Shown here one piece after another: positions 23,551 to 33,710 of a stretch of 40,911 nt of DNA (its first letter is position 1; every line of letters starts with the position of its first letter). The stretch covers positions 1 through 40,911 of the forward strand of contig DATFLY010000128.1 in the NCBI GenBank assembly GCA_035267185.1, in the 5' to 3' direction. Below the pieces are notes generated by a model, which had not been told where the DNA came from, searched no databases, and saw nothing but the letters and a program-made list of their open reading frames with translations. Made by a program: the position numbers and the translations under genes. Source of the stretch: JAUIBE01 sp035267185 (GTDB lineage: Bacteria > Pseudomonadota > Gammaproteobacteria > Xanthomonadales > SZUA-36).

Positions 23551-24840
23551 TTATTCTTTGAAAACTTTCCCCGATTTCATCACGAAATCCACATCGAGTA
23601 GTTCTTCGATATTTTCGAGGGCACTGCCATCGGTTGCAATAATGTCCGCATACTTACCCGCTTCAATTGTTCCAATGGAATCTGACATGTCCAGCAGGTC
23701 GGCTGCACTGATGGTCGCAGAGACCAGGATGGCCTCATTGCTCATGCCGGCTTCACTCATAAGCACTGCTTCCTGGGCATTATCGCCGTGAGGTGAAACT
23801 CCGCTATCGGTGCCATAAGCAACCTTGACACCGGCAGCCTGTGCCCTGGCGAAATTCCCCTGCATGTCCCGACCCACGCGCAGAGCTTTTTTCTTAACGT
23901 TATCCGACAGATAATCATTGAATTCAGCGGCATCAGCAACCGTTTTGCCTGCCAGCAGTGTTGGCACCAGGTATGCACCGGTTTCGAGAAACAGCTCGAT
24001 GGAGCTTTCATCAGTATATGAACCATGTTCAATGCTGGCCACGCCCGCACGCAGAGCTGCATTAATGCCTTCAGTTCCGTGTGCATGACTGGCAACCTTA
24101 CGCCCCATCATTGCGGCCGCTTCAACCACTGCAACCAGTTCATCTTCCATCATCTGCTGGGCGGTACCGGTGTTGTTGTCGGTCATCACGCCACCAGTTG
24201 ACGTGATCTTGATAAGGTCAGCCCCATACTTGATCATGTGGCGTGTGGCCCTGCGGCAGTCATAAGGCCCGTCGCAGATGCTGGCATCGGTTGCCAGTTC
24301 CATCCATTCAGGCTTCAGACCGGACACATCAGCATGACCCCCGGTAATACCCACGCCACCGGCAGCAATAATACGTGGCCCGTCAATCAGGCCATTTTCA
24401 ATACCGTCCCTGACTGCATACATGGGCTCACCGCTATTGCCGACATCCCGAACAGTGGTGAAACCAGCCATGAGGGTTTTCATGCCAAAAAATATTGTGC
24501 GTACCAGTCCGTCCGAATCCGACTGTTTGAGACGCTCGCGGTAGCGCCCGGGACCCATCTCACTTTGCAGGTGAACATGCATATCCATCAGGCCCGGCAT
24601 GACGAACTGTTCGCTCAAATCGATCAACTCTGCATCCTCTGCAATCTCTGCAGGGTCCACAAAGCCGCGACGAATCTCGACAATCATCTGGCCATCAACA
24701 ACGATGCTCCGGTTTTCCAGGACCCGCTCTCCCGGAACAGCCAGCAATTGACCAGCATGAATGACTTTCATGTCACCAGCCATGGCTGGTCCTGAACAAA
24801 CGACAAATAATATGGCAGCAATCAGAGCCCTGAAATTCAC
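23551..24840 (-). CDS. Exported metal-dependent amidohydrolase (peptidase M38 type)
   Basis: 429 residues, GTG start with AAGGA nine bases upstream. A signal peptide (MNFRALIAAILFVVCSGPAMA) directs it to the periplasm. The binuclear amidohydrolase site is complete: MDMHVHL near residue 85, the probable carboxylated lysine in LIKITSTGG near 210, VASHAHGTEG near 250, SIEHGSY near 270 and YGTDSGVSPHGD near 345. Such enzymes (imidazolonepropionase-like, Xaa-Pro dipeptidase/Sgx9260 type) hydrolyse dipeptides or cyclic amides. Together with the tricorn-like protease upstream it could form a periplasmic peptide-scavenging set, which is my inference. It is divergent from the DUF748 gene. Confidence 0.9.
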   Translation of the reverse strand: MNFRALIAAILFVVCSGPAMAGDMKVIHAGQLLAVPGERVLENRSIVVDGQMIVEIRRGFVDPAEIAEDAELIDLSEQFVMPGLMDMHVHLQSEMGPGRYRERLKQSDSDGLVRTIFFGMKTLMAGFTTVRDVGNSGEPMYAVRDGIENGLIDGPRIIAAGGVGITGGHADVSGLKPEWMELATDASICDGPYDCRRATRHMIKYGADLIKITSTGGVMTDNNTGTAQQMMEDELVAVVEAAAMMGRKVASHAHGTEGINAALRAGVASIEHGSYTDESSIELFLETGAYLVPTLLAGKTVADAAEFNDYLSDNVKKKALRVGRDMQGNFARAQAAGVKVAYGTDSGVSPHGDNAQEAVLMSEAGMSNEAILVSATISAADLLDMSDSIGTIEAGKYADIIATDGSALENIEELLDVDFVMKSGKVFKE

Positions 24841-25007
24841 AGAATTTTCCTTCAGAATATTTAAACTGGTTTCGAAAAAAGGAAATCATATCAGGCTGAA
24901 GCGGATATGATTCATAAACTCACATTGAGCACCATCTCAGCACCAATGAAGAGAAGATCAAACCTGGGCAATATGAAATTCCGCCAAAGTGATCACGGAG
25001 TGAATTC

Positions 25008-27968
25008 ATGACACGCAGTGTCAGCGAACACTTACGACCGTGGGGCAACTGGCGGCGCAAACGTTTCTGGATCCTGGTAGTCCTTCTTCTCTACACCCTG
25101 CTTGGTTTTTTTGCTTTGCCACGATTGGTTGAAAAAACACTGGTGGAGACGGTCGAGGCAACGGGGCGAAGCATCGACCTGGGGGAAGTGAAGAGCAATC
25201 CCTACGCACTTTACCTGGGTATTTCCGGGCTGGAAATTCGAGACCCCGATTCAACACCCATTGCCAGCTTTGATGAGTTTTTTGTCAATCTCCAGCTCAG
25301 TTCCCTGTTTCGATGGGCCTGGACGTTAGATGAAATTCGAATTTCGGGACTTCATATCGAGGAAGAGCGATTTGCAGTGGGAGACACTCGTTGGGTTCGC
25401 TTCATCGATAACCTGACACCACCTTCAGAAACCAAAGAGGCAGAACCGGAAAACAAGAGCCCGCCCAGAGTGATTATTCATCGATTCATCCTGGAAAGTG
25501 GTGGCTTAGGCATTACGGACCAGCTTGCAGGGGGGTTTAAAACCAGGTTGGGGCCGGTCAGCGTTTCAGCCAGCGATCTGCGAACCACTCCGAACCATAG
25601 CGGGCTAAAGAAAGTCTCAATTGGTACACCATCCGGTGGCGTGATTGCATGGCAGGGCGATTTACAAATTGTTCCGCTTGCATCCAACGGCTCATTTTCC
25701 ATACGGGGCAATGGCCTGCCGGCTTCATTGCAATATCTGGATCATTTCCTGCCAATCAGTATCGAAGGTGAGCAGCTCGAGGTCGATTTTGATTATTCGC
25801 TGACAACCGGAGTCGATGGCCTGAGCATCAAGGCCACGGGCATCGAAACAAAAACCGGCAGCATTCAGGTACGGATGGACGATGAGGATGATCCGTTCGT
25901 CGGTGTCAACCAGATTTTGCTGAGCGGCGGAACCGTCGAATGGCCAGAACGCTCAGTTGTTGCAGAATCCCTGACAGTTGACGGGCTGGAGCTGACTGCC
26001 TGGCTCGAAGCAAACGGCCAACTGAGCCTGTTGGATGCAATTCCATCTGAAACTGACCAGGCTGACCCATCAATTCCGAATGACGGCTCGGGAATGCCTG
26101 AGTGGCGCATAAGCATTAATGAATTTGCAGTTCCCAATGCTGTCGTGAATTTTGAAGATCGCTCATTAGGCACGCCCGCAAGCCTTGTGGTTAACGACCT
26201 GGACCTGCAACTGGCGGGCGTGGACAATCAGCCGCAAACGCCAATTAAAACCAGCCTGGCAATGCAACTCGAGAACGGCGGATCAATTTCCTACCAGGGT
26301 GACGTGGTTGTCTTACCCGGCATTGAAGTCCAGGGGCGTACAACAGTCAGTGATTTGTCGCTGGTTACTTTCGAACCATGGCTGCAGGAAATCGCTCGAA
26401 TCGAACTTGAATCCGGGGCAGCATCGGTGACTCTTGATGTCTCAGGCACGCCACCCGGGGCTCTCAATTTTTCAGGCAGCGCAGAAGTCACTGGGCTGGA
26501 TATAAAGGACGCAGTCAGGAACCAGCGGCTGGCCGGATTTGAAACGCTTGAAATCGAGCGATTCGATATTGATCAGTCTGCAATGACTGTCAAAACGTCA
26601 CCGGTTCAGCTAGGTGGTGCATTTGGACGTATCCATATTTTTGAAGATCTGACCACCAACATCAGTGGGCTCATGATCGAATCCGGCGAACATCAGGAAG
26701 AACAGGCCGAAGAACAGCCTGAACAACAAGGAGATGGGTCGGGTATCAGCATCACCATTGCCGGAGTCGAAATGCAGAATTCCTCAATGGATTTTGCAGA
26801 CGATTCACTGCCATTGCCATTCAGAACGCTTATCAGCAACCTGAACGGCAATCTCTCAATTCTTTCTACAGACACCGCAGAACCAACACGCGTGCAAATG
26901 GAGGGGCAGGTAGATGAGTTCGGCCAGGCACGCATTTCCGGAGCGCTCAATCCGTGGGATTTTACCCAGAGTCTTGATATTGAAATGATTTTCAGAAATC
27001 TCGAGATGTCGACCCTGACTCCATACACTGTGCAATATGCCGGTTACGCAATCGAAACGGGTCGACTGGACCTCGATCTGGGCTATGTCATCCAGGATCG
27101 TCAATTGGCCGGCGAAAACAGTGTGGTGATTCGGGAGTTGGTTCTGGGAGACAAGGTAGAGCACCCGGATGCCGCAAGCCTGCCATTGAAACTGGCCGTC
27201 GCATTGCTCAAGGATTCTGATGGTGTGATCGATCTTGATCTTCCCGTCAGCGGTGACCTTGATGATCCGACATTCAAGATCAGCGGTGTGGTCTGGAAAG
27301 CCATTGGGAACCTGATCACAAGAATTGTGACCTCCCCGTTCCGGTTCCTGGGCAACCTGATTGGATTTGATTCGGAGGATTTCGGAACACTGCGGTTCCA
27401 GCCTGGAAGCAGCGAGGTCTCTCCACCTGACCGCGAGCAGCTGAACAAATTGTCTGAAGCCATGCTTAAACGCCCTGAACTCGCATTGGTTGTAACGGGT
27501 GTTTATGTCGCAGAGCTGGATCGCGCTGCACTCAAGGAAATCGCATTTGAGGCGCAGCTTGATGCGACCCGGGAGTTACTTCTGGAATCAGGTGAAGCAG
27601 ATGTGCTTGCCTTTGAGCGGCCTGCGCTGGAAACGATGTTCACCGCGGCCTTCCCTGCAACAACACTGGAAAGTATTCAGACTGAATTCACCAGCATGGA
27701 CGCGGAAGAAACGCCTGTTCTTGATGAGCCGGCGTACCTGGAACGCCTCAGGAGCCAGTTAATTCAATTCCAGACAGTCGATGTGCAGGCGCTGGAAACT
27801 CTTGCAACGGCGCGGGCAACAGCCGTCGCCGGTTTGCTTCAGACCAACGAAGATGGCCGTGATCGAGTCACGATTTCGACGGAAATTGCCAGCGGGGAGT
27901 CAGAAGAAAATTCAGTCCTTCTGGAACTGGAAGTTTCTGTAGGCGACGCCGTGCAGGAAACTGAATAG
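25008..27968 (+). CDS. DUF748 family envelope protein (AsmA-like)
   Basis: 986 residues. ATG has GGAGTG about eight bases upstream. One N-terminal membrane span (RKRFWILVVLLLYTLLGFFA LP) anchors a long beta-rich periplasmic body with repeated DUF748 motifs such as YALYLGISGLEIRDPD, FFVNLQLSSLFRWAWTLDEI and SLPLKLAVALLKDSDGVIDL near residue 730. The C-terminal part carries an OmpA-like signature (FGTLRFQPGSSEVSPPDREQ) that may bind peptidoglycan. The family belongs with AsmA/TamB-like proteins thought to bridge the envelope and move lipids; the exact role here is unproven. It converges with the beta-oxidation gene, 14 bp apart, with no clear terminator between. Confidence 0.88.
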   Translation: MTRSVSEHLRPWGNWRRKRFWILVVLLLYTLLGFFALPRLVEKTLVETVEATGRSIDLGEVKSNPYALYLGISGLEIRDPDSTPIASFDEFFVNLQLSSLFRWAWTLDEIRISGLHIEEERFAVGDTRWVRFIDNLTPPSETKEAEPENKSPPRVIIHRFILESGGLGITDQLAGGFKTRLGPVSVSASDLRTTPNHSGLKKVSIGTPSGGVIAWQGDLQIVPLASNGSFSIRGNGLPASLQYLDHFLPISIEGEQLEVDFDYSLTTGVDGLSIKATGIETKTGSIQVRMDDEDDPFVGVNQILLSGGTVEWPERSVVAESLTVDGLELTAWLEANGQLSLLDAIPSETDQADPSIPNDGSGMPEWRISINEFAVPNAVVNFEDRSLGTPASLVVNDLDLQLAGVDNQPQTPIKTSLAMQLENGGSISYQGDVVVLPGIEVQGRTTVSDLSLVTFEPWLQEIARIELESGAASVTLDVSGTPPGALNFSGSAEVTGLDIKDAVRNQRLAGFETLEIERFDIDQSAMTVKTSPVQLGGAFGRIHIFEDLTTNISGLMIESGEHQEEQAEEQPEQQGDGSGISITIAGVEMQNSSMDFADDSLPLPFRTLISNLNGNLSILSTDTAEPTRVQMEGQVDEFGQARISGALNPWDFTQSLDIEMIFRNLEMSTLTPYTVQYAGYAIETGRLDLDLGYVIQDRQLAGENSVVIRELVLGDKVEHPDAASLPLKLAVALLKDSDGVIDLDLPVSGDLDDPTFKISGVVWKAIGNLITRIVTSPFRFLGNLIGFDSEDFGTLRFQPGSSEVSPPDREQLNKLSEAMLKRPELALVVTGVYVAELDRAALKEIAFEAQLDATRELLLESGEADVLAFERPALETMFTAAFPATTLESIQTEFTSMDAEETPVLDEPAYLERLRSQLIQFQTVDVQALETLATARATAVAGLLQTNEDGRDRVTISTEIASGESEENSVLLELEVSVGDAVQETE

Positions 27969-27982
27969 TCAGTTTCGACTGC

Positions 27983-30088
27983 TCAGTCGCCGTTGAATGA
28001 GCCGCCGCTTTTCGCCAGCGATTTAAGCAGCGTGGCAGGCTCCCAGTACCCAAACTCGTTTCCAGGACGGTCGCGATAATCACACATGGTCTCATATACA
28101 TTCTTCAGGCCCACGGTGTCAGCGTACAGCATCGGACCGCCGCGGTATGGCGGAAAACCGTAACCATAAACCCAGACCACATCGATATCGCTGGCACGAA
28201 TGGCAATGCCTTCTGCAAGAATCTTTGCGCCGGTGTTGATCATCGGATAAACACAACGATTGACGATTTCCTCATCCATGATTTCTCGCTGTTCAATACC
28301 CAGCCGCGCGGCTTCACGACGCGCAAGCTGTTCCACCTCGGGATCTGGCGTTCCCTGGCGCGAGCCTTCTTCATAGCGGTAGAACCCCGCACCGGTCTTT
28401 TGCCCATGACGCCCCATATCGACCAGCAGTTCTGAAATTACGCCATCTCGCGGATCATCAATCAGCGTCCCGGCAAGCTTGCGCTCACGACGAATTTTTA
28501 CCCCGACGTCAACACCTGCAAGATCTGCCATTGCAAACGGCCCCATCGGCATTCCGAAGTCGTACATGGCCTTGTCGATCTGCTCAACACTGGCTCCTTC
28601 AAGAAGCATCAGGTTGGCTTCCCTTCGGTAGCCTTCCAGCATTCGGTTGCCAATAAAGCCGTAGCAGACACCACTAACCACACCCACTTTGCCGATGGTT
28701 TTCGACAGTTTCATCACCGTTGCAAGCGCATCCGGTGCAGTCTTGTCAGCCCGTACAATTTCCAGCAATTTCATAATGTTGGCAGGGCTAAAGAAGTGCA
28801 TACCCAGAACATCTTCAGGTCGACTGGTTGCTTCAGCGATTTCGTTCACATCCAGTGTCGAGGTATTGGTGGCGAGAATGGCACCTGGTTTACAAACCTC
28901 GTCGAGCCTGGCAAATATCTTCTTCTTAAGGGCCATGTTTTCAAAAACCGCCTCGATCACCAGGTCTACGTCACCCAGTTCTGAATAATCAGTGGTCGGG
29001 ATGAACAGCTTCATCAGATCTTCGAGCTGCTCCTGTGTAATACGGCCCTTCTTGATGCCACGTGCGTAGTTGGAACGAACCACTTTCAATCCACGTTCGA
29101 TTGCTGCCTCATCCAGATCAACAACATGAACGGGAATGCCTTTGCTGGCGAAATTCATGGCAATCCCGCCGCCCATGGTTCCGGCGCCAATCACGGCCAC
29201 CCGCTCAATTTTTCTGAGCGAAATGTCTTTGGGCAGATCAGGAATCTTGGATGCAGTGCGCTCAGCAAAGAAAATATGACGCTGTCCTGCTGATTCAGAC
29301 GATGCCATGCACTCCTCGAATCGCTTGCGCTCAAATGCGCGGGCGGTGTCGTAATCCATGTTCACGGAGGCTTCGATACATTGAATGATCTGTTCCGGTG
29401 CAAAATAGCCACGCGTCTTGCGTGCAATTGATGCGCGAACCTGATCGAAGAAGCCCTCAGGGATACTCGCGGGGTCAATCACGATGTCGCGGGCGCGTTT
29501 CTGTTCAGCGCCGGATTCCAACAGTTCCTCAACGTAGGCAATAGCTGAAGCCTCCAGATCATCTTCAGCAATGCGATCAATCGCGCCCATTTCTGCAGCT
29601 TTGGGTGCAGCAATCATGCCGCCGGACAGCATTGCATCAATGGCGCCCTGGACTCCGACCAATCTTGGCAACAATTGCGTGCCACCCGCTCCGGGTAATA
29701 ATCCGAGATGGACTTCAGGCAGGCCGATACGGGCGCTTCCAAGTGCGATGCGGTAATTACAATGCATGGCCGTTTCCAAACCGCCACCCAGCGCAGTCCC
29801 GTGAATGGCAGCCACAACCAGCTTGCTGCTTCCCTCGATACTGGCCAGCATTTCCCATAAATTTGGCCCGGGAATGACCTTTCCAAATTCGCTGATATCT
29901 GCGCCTGCGATGAACGTTCTGCCGGCACAGGTCAGAACCACACCTTCGACACGATCATCACCATCGACTTCTTGCATCGCTTCGATCACACCTTCCCGGA
30001 CAGCTCTCGAGATCGCATTCACCGGTGGTGAATCAATGCGAACAATGGCTATGTTTTTTCTTACTTCAACGGTGACAACCTGGCTCAT
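27983..30088 (-). CDS. Bifunctional enoyl-CoA hydratase / 3-hydroxyacyl-CoA dehydrogenase
   Basis: 701 residues, the peroxisomal bifunctional-enzyme architecture. An N-terminal crotonase domain (to about residue 190) shows AGRTFIAGADISEFG for the oxyanion region and GLPEVHLGLLPGAGGTQLLP with the catalytic glutamates. The NAD-binding domain begins with VIGAGTMGGGIAMNFASKG near residue 302 and is followed by VIEAVFENMALKKKIFARLD, TNTSTLDVNEIA and GMHFFSPANIMKLLEIV. Two C-terminal helical HAD domains end the protein. It carries out two steps of fatty acid beta-oxidation in the cytoplasm; the thiolase partner is not adjacent. The quinone oxidoreductase gene lies 33 bp upstream, likely the same operon. 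Confidence 0.92.
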   Translation of the reverse strand: MSQVVTVEVRKNIAIVRIDSPPVNAISRAVREGVIEAMQEVDGDDRVEGVVLTCAGRTFIAGADISEFGKVIPGPNLWEMLASIEGSSKLVVAAIHGTALGGGLETAMHCNYRIALGSARIGLPEVHLGLLPGAGGTQLLPRLVGVQGAIDAMLSGGMIAAPKAAEMGAIDRIAEDDLEASAIAYVEELLESGAEQKRARDIVIDPASIPEGFFDQVRASIARKTRGYFAPEQIIQCIEASVNMDYDTARAFERKRFEECMASSESAGQRHIFFAERTASKIPDLPKDISLRKIERVAVIGAGTMGGGIAMNFASKGIPVHVVDLDEAAIERGLKVVRSNYARGIKKGRITQEQLEDLMKLFIPTTDYSELGDVDLVIEAVFENMALKKKIFARLDEVCKPGAILATNTSTLDVNEIAEATSRPEDVLGMHFFSPANIMKLLEIVRADKTAPDALATVMKLSKTIGKVGVVSGVCYGFIGNRMLEGYRREANLMLLEGASVEQIDKAMYDFGMPMGPFAMADLAGVDVGVKIRRERKLAGTLIDDPRDGVISELLVDMGRHGQKTGAGFYRYEEGSRQGTPDPEVEQLARREAARLGIEQREIMDEEIVNRCVYPMINTGAKILAEGIAIRASDIDVVWVYGYGFPPYRGGPMLYADTVGLKNVYETMCDYRDRPGNEFGYWEPATLLKSLAKSGGSFNGD

Positions 30089-30121
30089 AATTCTGGAATT
30101 CCCATTTAATCAATAACTTGG

Positions 30122-31096
30122 CTACAATTTAAAAACGACCTTTCCCATCACTCGTCGCTGGGCAATCTCGGCAAACGCTTCGGAGAATTGTTCCAGCCGG
30201 TAGCTGCTGGACACGCGAGGCCTTAACTTGCCAGCAGCAACGAACCCGGCGATTTCTTTCATATTCCTGTTTGACTCGATGGCATTCTTTGCCGCCCAGT
30301 CTCCCCAGTACACCCCTTTGACGCTGGCCTCTTTCAATAACAACAGGTTGGCCGGAAATGAGGGAATTTCCCCGCTGGCAAACCCAATCACCAGGTACCT
30401 GCCATGCCAGCCAAGGGCACTCAGCGCCTGGCGTGCCATGCCACCACCAACCGGGTCATAGACCACATCCACGCCCTTGCCTTCGGTCAGGTTGCTGACT
30501 GACTCCTTCAGGGAGTTTCGTTCGTAATTGATCAGATCAGTGGCGCCGGCCTGTCGCGCAAACTCAAGTTTCTCATCGCTGCTTGCCGCCGCGATCACGC
30601 GCGCATCCATCAGGCTGGCAATTTCCACAGCAGTTGTGCCAACACCTCCCGCAGCTCCCAGAACCAGTACCGACTGGCCTGGTTCAATGGGTGCGCATTG
30701 CCTGAATGCGTGGTAACTGGTTGCAAAGGCAATGGCGAAACCAGCTCCCTGTTCGAAGTCGATGGAATCGGGCATTGGCATCACCCGGGATACATCAACA
30801 ACACACTTTTCCGCGAATGCACCGTCAGGGGTGGTCAGGATCACCCGGTCGCCGACAGCAAATTCTGAGACACCTTCCCCGAGGGAAGAAATCACACCAG
30901 AGGCCTCAATACCCGGAACAAATGGTGGCTCATTCCTGACCTGGTATTTGCCAGCAATCGTAAGAAGATCAGGAAAATTCAGGCCAGCCGCCTTGACGTC
31001 TACAACAACCTGACCAGCGCCCGGTTTTGGTGCTTCGATATTTTCGACCACCAGATCTTCAACGCTGCCAAATCGCTTGCACATCAGCGCGCGCAT
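30122..31096 (-). CDS. NADPH:quinone oxidoreductase family protein (zinc-independent MDR)
   Basis: 324 residues. I start it at the ATG at 31096 because the family begins MRALMCKRFGSVEDLVVENI; the longer frame starts at 31138 inside the terminator hairpin that follows pnp, so that start is improbable. Medium-chain dehydrogenase/reductase features are GLNFPDLLTIAGKYQVRNEP, the AAGGVGTTAVEIASLMDARV nucleotide-binding stretch and DVVYDPVGGGMARQALSALG. Zinc-binding residues are absent, as in quinone oxidoreductases. It reduces quinones or alpha,beta-unsaturated carbonyls using NADPH. Its gene is followed by the bifunctional beta-oxidation gene on the same strand. Confidence 0.88.
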   Translation of the reverse strand: MRALMCKRFGSVEDLVVENIEAPKPGAGQVVVDVKAAGLNFPDLLTIAGKYQVRNEPPFVPGIEASGVISSLGEGVSEFAVGDRVILTTPDGAFAEKCVVDVSRVMPMPDSIDFEQGAGFAIAFATSYHAFRQCAPIEPGQSVLVLGAAGGVGTTAVEIASLMDARVIAAASSDEKLEFARQAGATDLINYERNSLKESVSNLTEGKGVDVVYDPVGGGMARQALSALGWHGRYLVIGFASGEIPSFPANLLLLKEASVKGVYWGDWAAKNAIESNRNMKEIAGFVAAGKLRPRVSSSYRLEQFSEAFAEIAQRRVMGKVVFKL

Positions 31097-31123
31097 CAGC
31101 TTTGTGTCCAGCCAGGATGGAAC

Positions 31124-31152
31124 GAAAAACGGCGCCATAATAAGGCGCCGTT
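31124..31152 (-). terminator. Intrinsic terminator downstream of pnp
   Basis: On the minus strand AACGGCGCC-TTATTAT-GGCGCCGTT is followed by TTTTC: a perfect nine-base-pair stem plus a short T tract, 22 bp after the pnp stop. It can also act on the plus strand, where CAATTTTT follows. Confidence 0.88.
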
Positions 31153-31174
31153 CAATTTTTCGGGACTAATGATT

Positions 31175-33268
31175 TCAGTCCTCCGCGGTAACCGCCTTCA
31201 TACTGAGGCGAATGCGGCCCTGCTTGTCGACTTCCAGTACCTTGACCTTGACCATGTCGCCTTCTTTCACAACGTCCGTCACGTTTTCAACACGCTCATC
31301 AGACAATTGTGAAATATGCACCAGGCCGTCGCGGCCCGGGGTCAGGGTGACAAAAGCACCGAAATTCATGATTTTGATGACCTTACCCTCAAAGACCTGG
31401 CCGGGCTCGATATCTGCAGTGATTTGCTCGATTCTCTTACGGGCGTCGTCCGCTGCTTCCTTGTTAACAGAAGCGATGGTGACAGTGCCGTCGTCCTGGA
31501 TATCGATGGTACAACCGGTTTCCTCGGTGATAGAGCGGATGGTGACACCACCCTTACCAATCACGTCACGAATCTTGTCCGGGTGAACCTTCATGGTCAT
31601 CAGGCGAGGTGCGTACTCAGACATTTCGCCGCGTGGCTCAGAGATGACCTTGTTCATTTCACCAAGGATGAAGTTCCGTCCGTCGCGCGCCTGCGCCAGG
31701 GCGATCTGCATGATCTCTTCGTTGATGCCTTCGATCTTGATGTCCATCTGCAGTGCGGTCACACCCTCAGCGGTACCCGCCACCTTGAAGTCCATGTCGC
31801 CAAGATGATCTTCATCACCCAGGATGTCAGAAAGCACTGCGAAGCGATCGCCTTCCTTGATCAGGCCCATGGCAATACCGGCAACCGGTGCCTTGAGAGG
31901 CACACCCGCGTCCATCATGGACAACGAGGAACCGCAAACTGAAGCCATCGAAGATGATCCGTTGGATTCGGTGATTTCCGAAACCACGCGCACAACGTAC
32001 GGGAAATCTTCCAGGCTTGGCAAAACTGCCGAAATGCCGCGACGCGCAAGACGGCCATGACCGATTTCACGACGCTTTGGACCACCGGCAAAGCCGGTTT
32101 CACCCACACAAAAGTGCGGAAAGTTGTAATGCAGCATGAACGGATCTTTGTATTCACCATTCACAGCATCAATGATCTGGGAGTCACGACCTGTACCCAG
32201 TGTCGTGGTTACGATGGCCTGGGTTTCACCACGGGTGAACAAAGCTGAACCGTGCGTGCGTGGCAAAAAGCCAGCTTCGACACTGATGTCGCGAACGGTT
32301 GTCAGATCACGGCCGTCGATCCGAGGGTTGCCCGATAAAATGTGATCACGAACCAGGAATTTCTCCAGCTTGTGGAAATATCCTGATACATCACCGGCAG
32401 ACGGCGCATTTTCGTCTTCTTCATCACACAATGCTTCAATCACAGAGTCTTTAACTTCGGAGATTGCATCATGGCGAGCCATCTTGTCTGCGATCGCGTA
32501 GGCAGAGACAAGGCCATCTTTGGCGACAGCCTCAACCCTGGCTTTCAGGTCTTCGTCTTCTGCCGGAGCTTCCCATTCCCAGGCTTCAACACCAACCTCC
32601 GCGACCAGTTCATTGATCGCTTTAATGGCGTCCTGCATGGCTTTGTGACCGAAGGTAACCGCACCCAGCATGACATCCTCGGGAAGCAAATCGGCTTCCG
32701 ATTCAACCATCAGCACGGCTTTCTCGGTACCAGCCACAACCAGGTCAAGCTTTGAATCTTCCAGCTGGCTGGTCGTCGGGTTGAGAACGTACTCACCATC
32801 GACGTAACCTACTTTGGCAGCACCAATGGGGCCACTGAATGGCATTCCACTCAGGGCCAACGCTGCCGAGGTACCCAACAAAGCAGGGATATCACCATCA
32901 ACTTCGGGATTCGAAGAAATCAGGTTGGCTGTAATCTGCACCTCGTTGAGAAAGCCTTTGGGAAACAGCGGGCGAATCGGACGGTCAATCAGGCGACAGG
33001 TCAGGACCTCTTTCTCGGTCGGGCGACCTTCACGTTTAAAGAATCCGCCGGGGATACGTCCCGCAGCATAGAATTTTTCCTGGTAGTTAACCGTCAGTGG
33101 GAAAAAAGACTGGCCAGGCTTGGCCTCCCTTCGACCCACAGCGGCCACCATGACAACGGTGTCCGCCATTTTGACCATCACCGTGGCGTTTGCCTGACGG
33201 GCAATCTGTCCGGTTTCCAGAGTTACGGTGTGCTCACCGTATTGAAACGTCTTGCTAATTTTTTGCAC
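31175..33268 (-). CDS. pnp: Polyribonucleotide nucleotidyltransferase (PNPase)
   Basis: 697 residues, near the usual 700-711. GTG start with AGGA nine bases upstream. Two RNase PH domains are separated by a helical domain: PLTVNYQEKFYAAGRIPGGF in the first, and FTRGETQAIVTTTLGTGRDS with the catalytic DILGDEDHLGDMDFKVAG in the second. A KH domain (VHPDKIRDVIGKGGVTIRSI) and an S1 domain (GKVIKIMNFGAFVTLTPGRD) form the C-terminus. It is a phosphorolytic 3'-5' exoribonuclease and degradosome component. It follows rpsO by 117 bp; in E. coli the same rpsO-pnp arrangement is processed by RNase III and autoregulated by PNPase. Confidence 0.97.
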   Translation of the reverse strand: MQKISKTFQYGEHTVTLETGQIARQANATVMVKMADTVVMVAAVGRREAKPGQSFFPLTVNYQEKFYAAGRIPGGFFKREGRPTEKEVLTCRLIDRPIRPLFPKGFLNEVQITANLISSNPEVDGDIPALLGTSAALALSGMPFSGPIGAAKVGYVDGEYVLNPTTSQLEDSKLDLVVAGTEKAVLMVESEADLLPEDVMLGAVTFGHKAMQDAIKAINELVAEVGVEAWEWEAPAEDEDLKARVEAVAKDGLVSAYAIADKMARHDAISEVKDSVIEALCDEEDENAPSAGDVSGYFHKLEKFLVRDHILSGNPRIDGRDLTTVRDISVEAGFLPRTHGSALFTRGETQAIVTTTLGTGRDSQIIDAVNGEYKDPFMLHYNFPHFCVGETGFAGGPKRREIGHGRLARRGISAVLPSLEDFPYVVRVVSEITESNGSSSMASVCGSSLSMMDAGVPLKAPVAGIAMGLIKEGDRFAVLSDILGDEDHLGDMDFKVAGTAEGVTALQMDIKIEGINEEIMQIALAQARDGRNFILGEMNKVISEPRGEMSEYAPRLMTMKVHPDKIRDVIGKGGVTIRSITEETGCTIDIQDDGTVTIASVNKEAADDARKRIEQITADIEPGQVFEGKVIKIMNFGAFVTLTPGRDGLVHISQLSDERVENVTDVVKEGDMVKVKVLEVDKQGRIRLSMKAVTAED

Positions 33269-33385
33269 TTCGCGATTCCTGCGTTAATGGGCCTGGTTGC
33301 CCGTTTACTTAAAAAAGATATGTGCGAAATCCCCCCGGCAGATGTTTCGTCCACCAGAGGGTTTTCAGCGTCTCGACGCAGAGAG

Positions 33386-33655
33386 TTAGCGGCGCAGACC
33401 GAGGCGTTCAATCAGGCCGCGATAGCGTTCGATATCCTTTTTCTTCAGATAATCGAGCAGGCTGCGGCGCTGATTCACCATGCGCAGCAGACCGCGGCGC
33501 GAATGATGATCGCCTTTGTGGGACTTGAAATGGTCCGAGAGGTGCTGGATGCGCGAGGTCAACAGGGCCACCTGAACTTCAGGCGAACCGGTATCGCTAT
33601 CTGAACGCGCATATTCGCTTACTATTTTCTTTTTTGCTTCTGCATCAAAAGACAT
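33386..33655 (-). CDS. rpsO: 30S ribosomal protein S15
   Basis: 89 residues, the standard length. The sequence is unmistakable: SDSDTGSPEVQVALLTSRIQ, HLSDHFKSHKGDHHSRRGLL and LDYLKKKDIERYRGLIERLG. GGAG precedes the ATG. S15 binds the central domain of 16S rRNA and, in many bacteria, represses its own mRNA. It has its own predicted promoter and a structured leader with an intrinsic-terminator-like hairpin (separate entries), so it can be expressed apart from the upstream truB block. Confidence 0.98.
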   Translation of the reverse strand: MSFDAEAKKKIVSEYARSDSDTGSPEVQVALLTSRIQHLSDHFKSHKGDHHSRRGLLRMVNQRRSLLDYLKKKDIERYRGLIERLGLRR

Positions 33656-33710
33656 GGTTCCATCTCCATATCTAGAGCCGCGAAGCCTTTGAAAAAACCC
33701 AAATGATTCT

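Noticed and set aside
33230..33604. 124-codon plus-strand frame across the pnp-rpsO junction
   Set aside because: Antisense to pnp start and rpsO, both certain genes.
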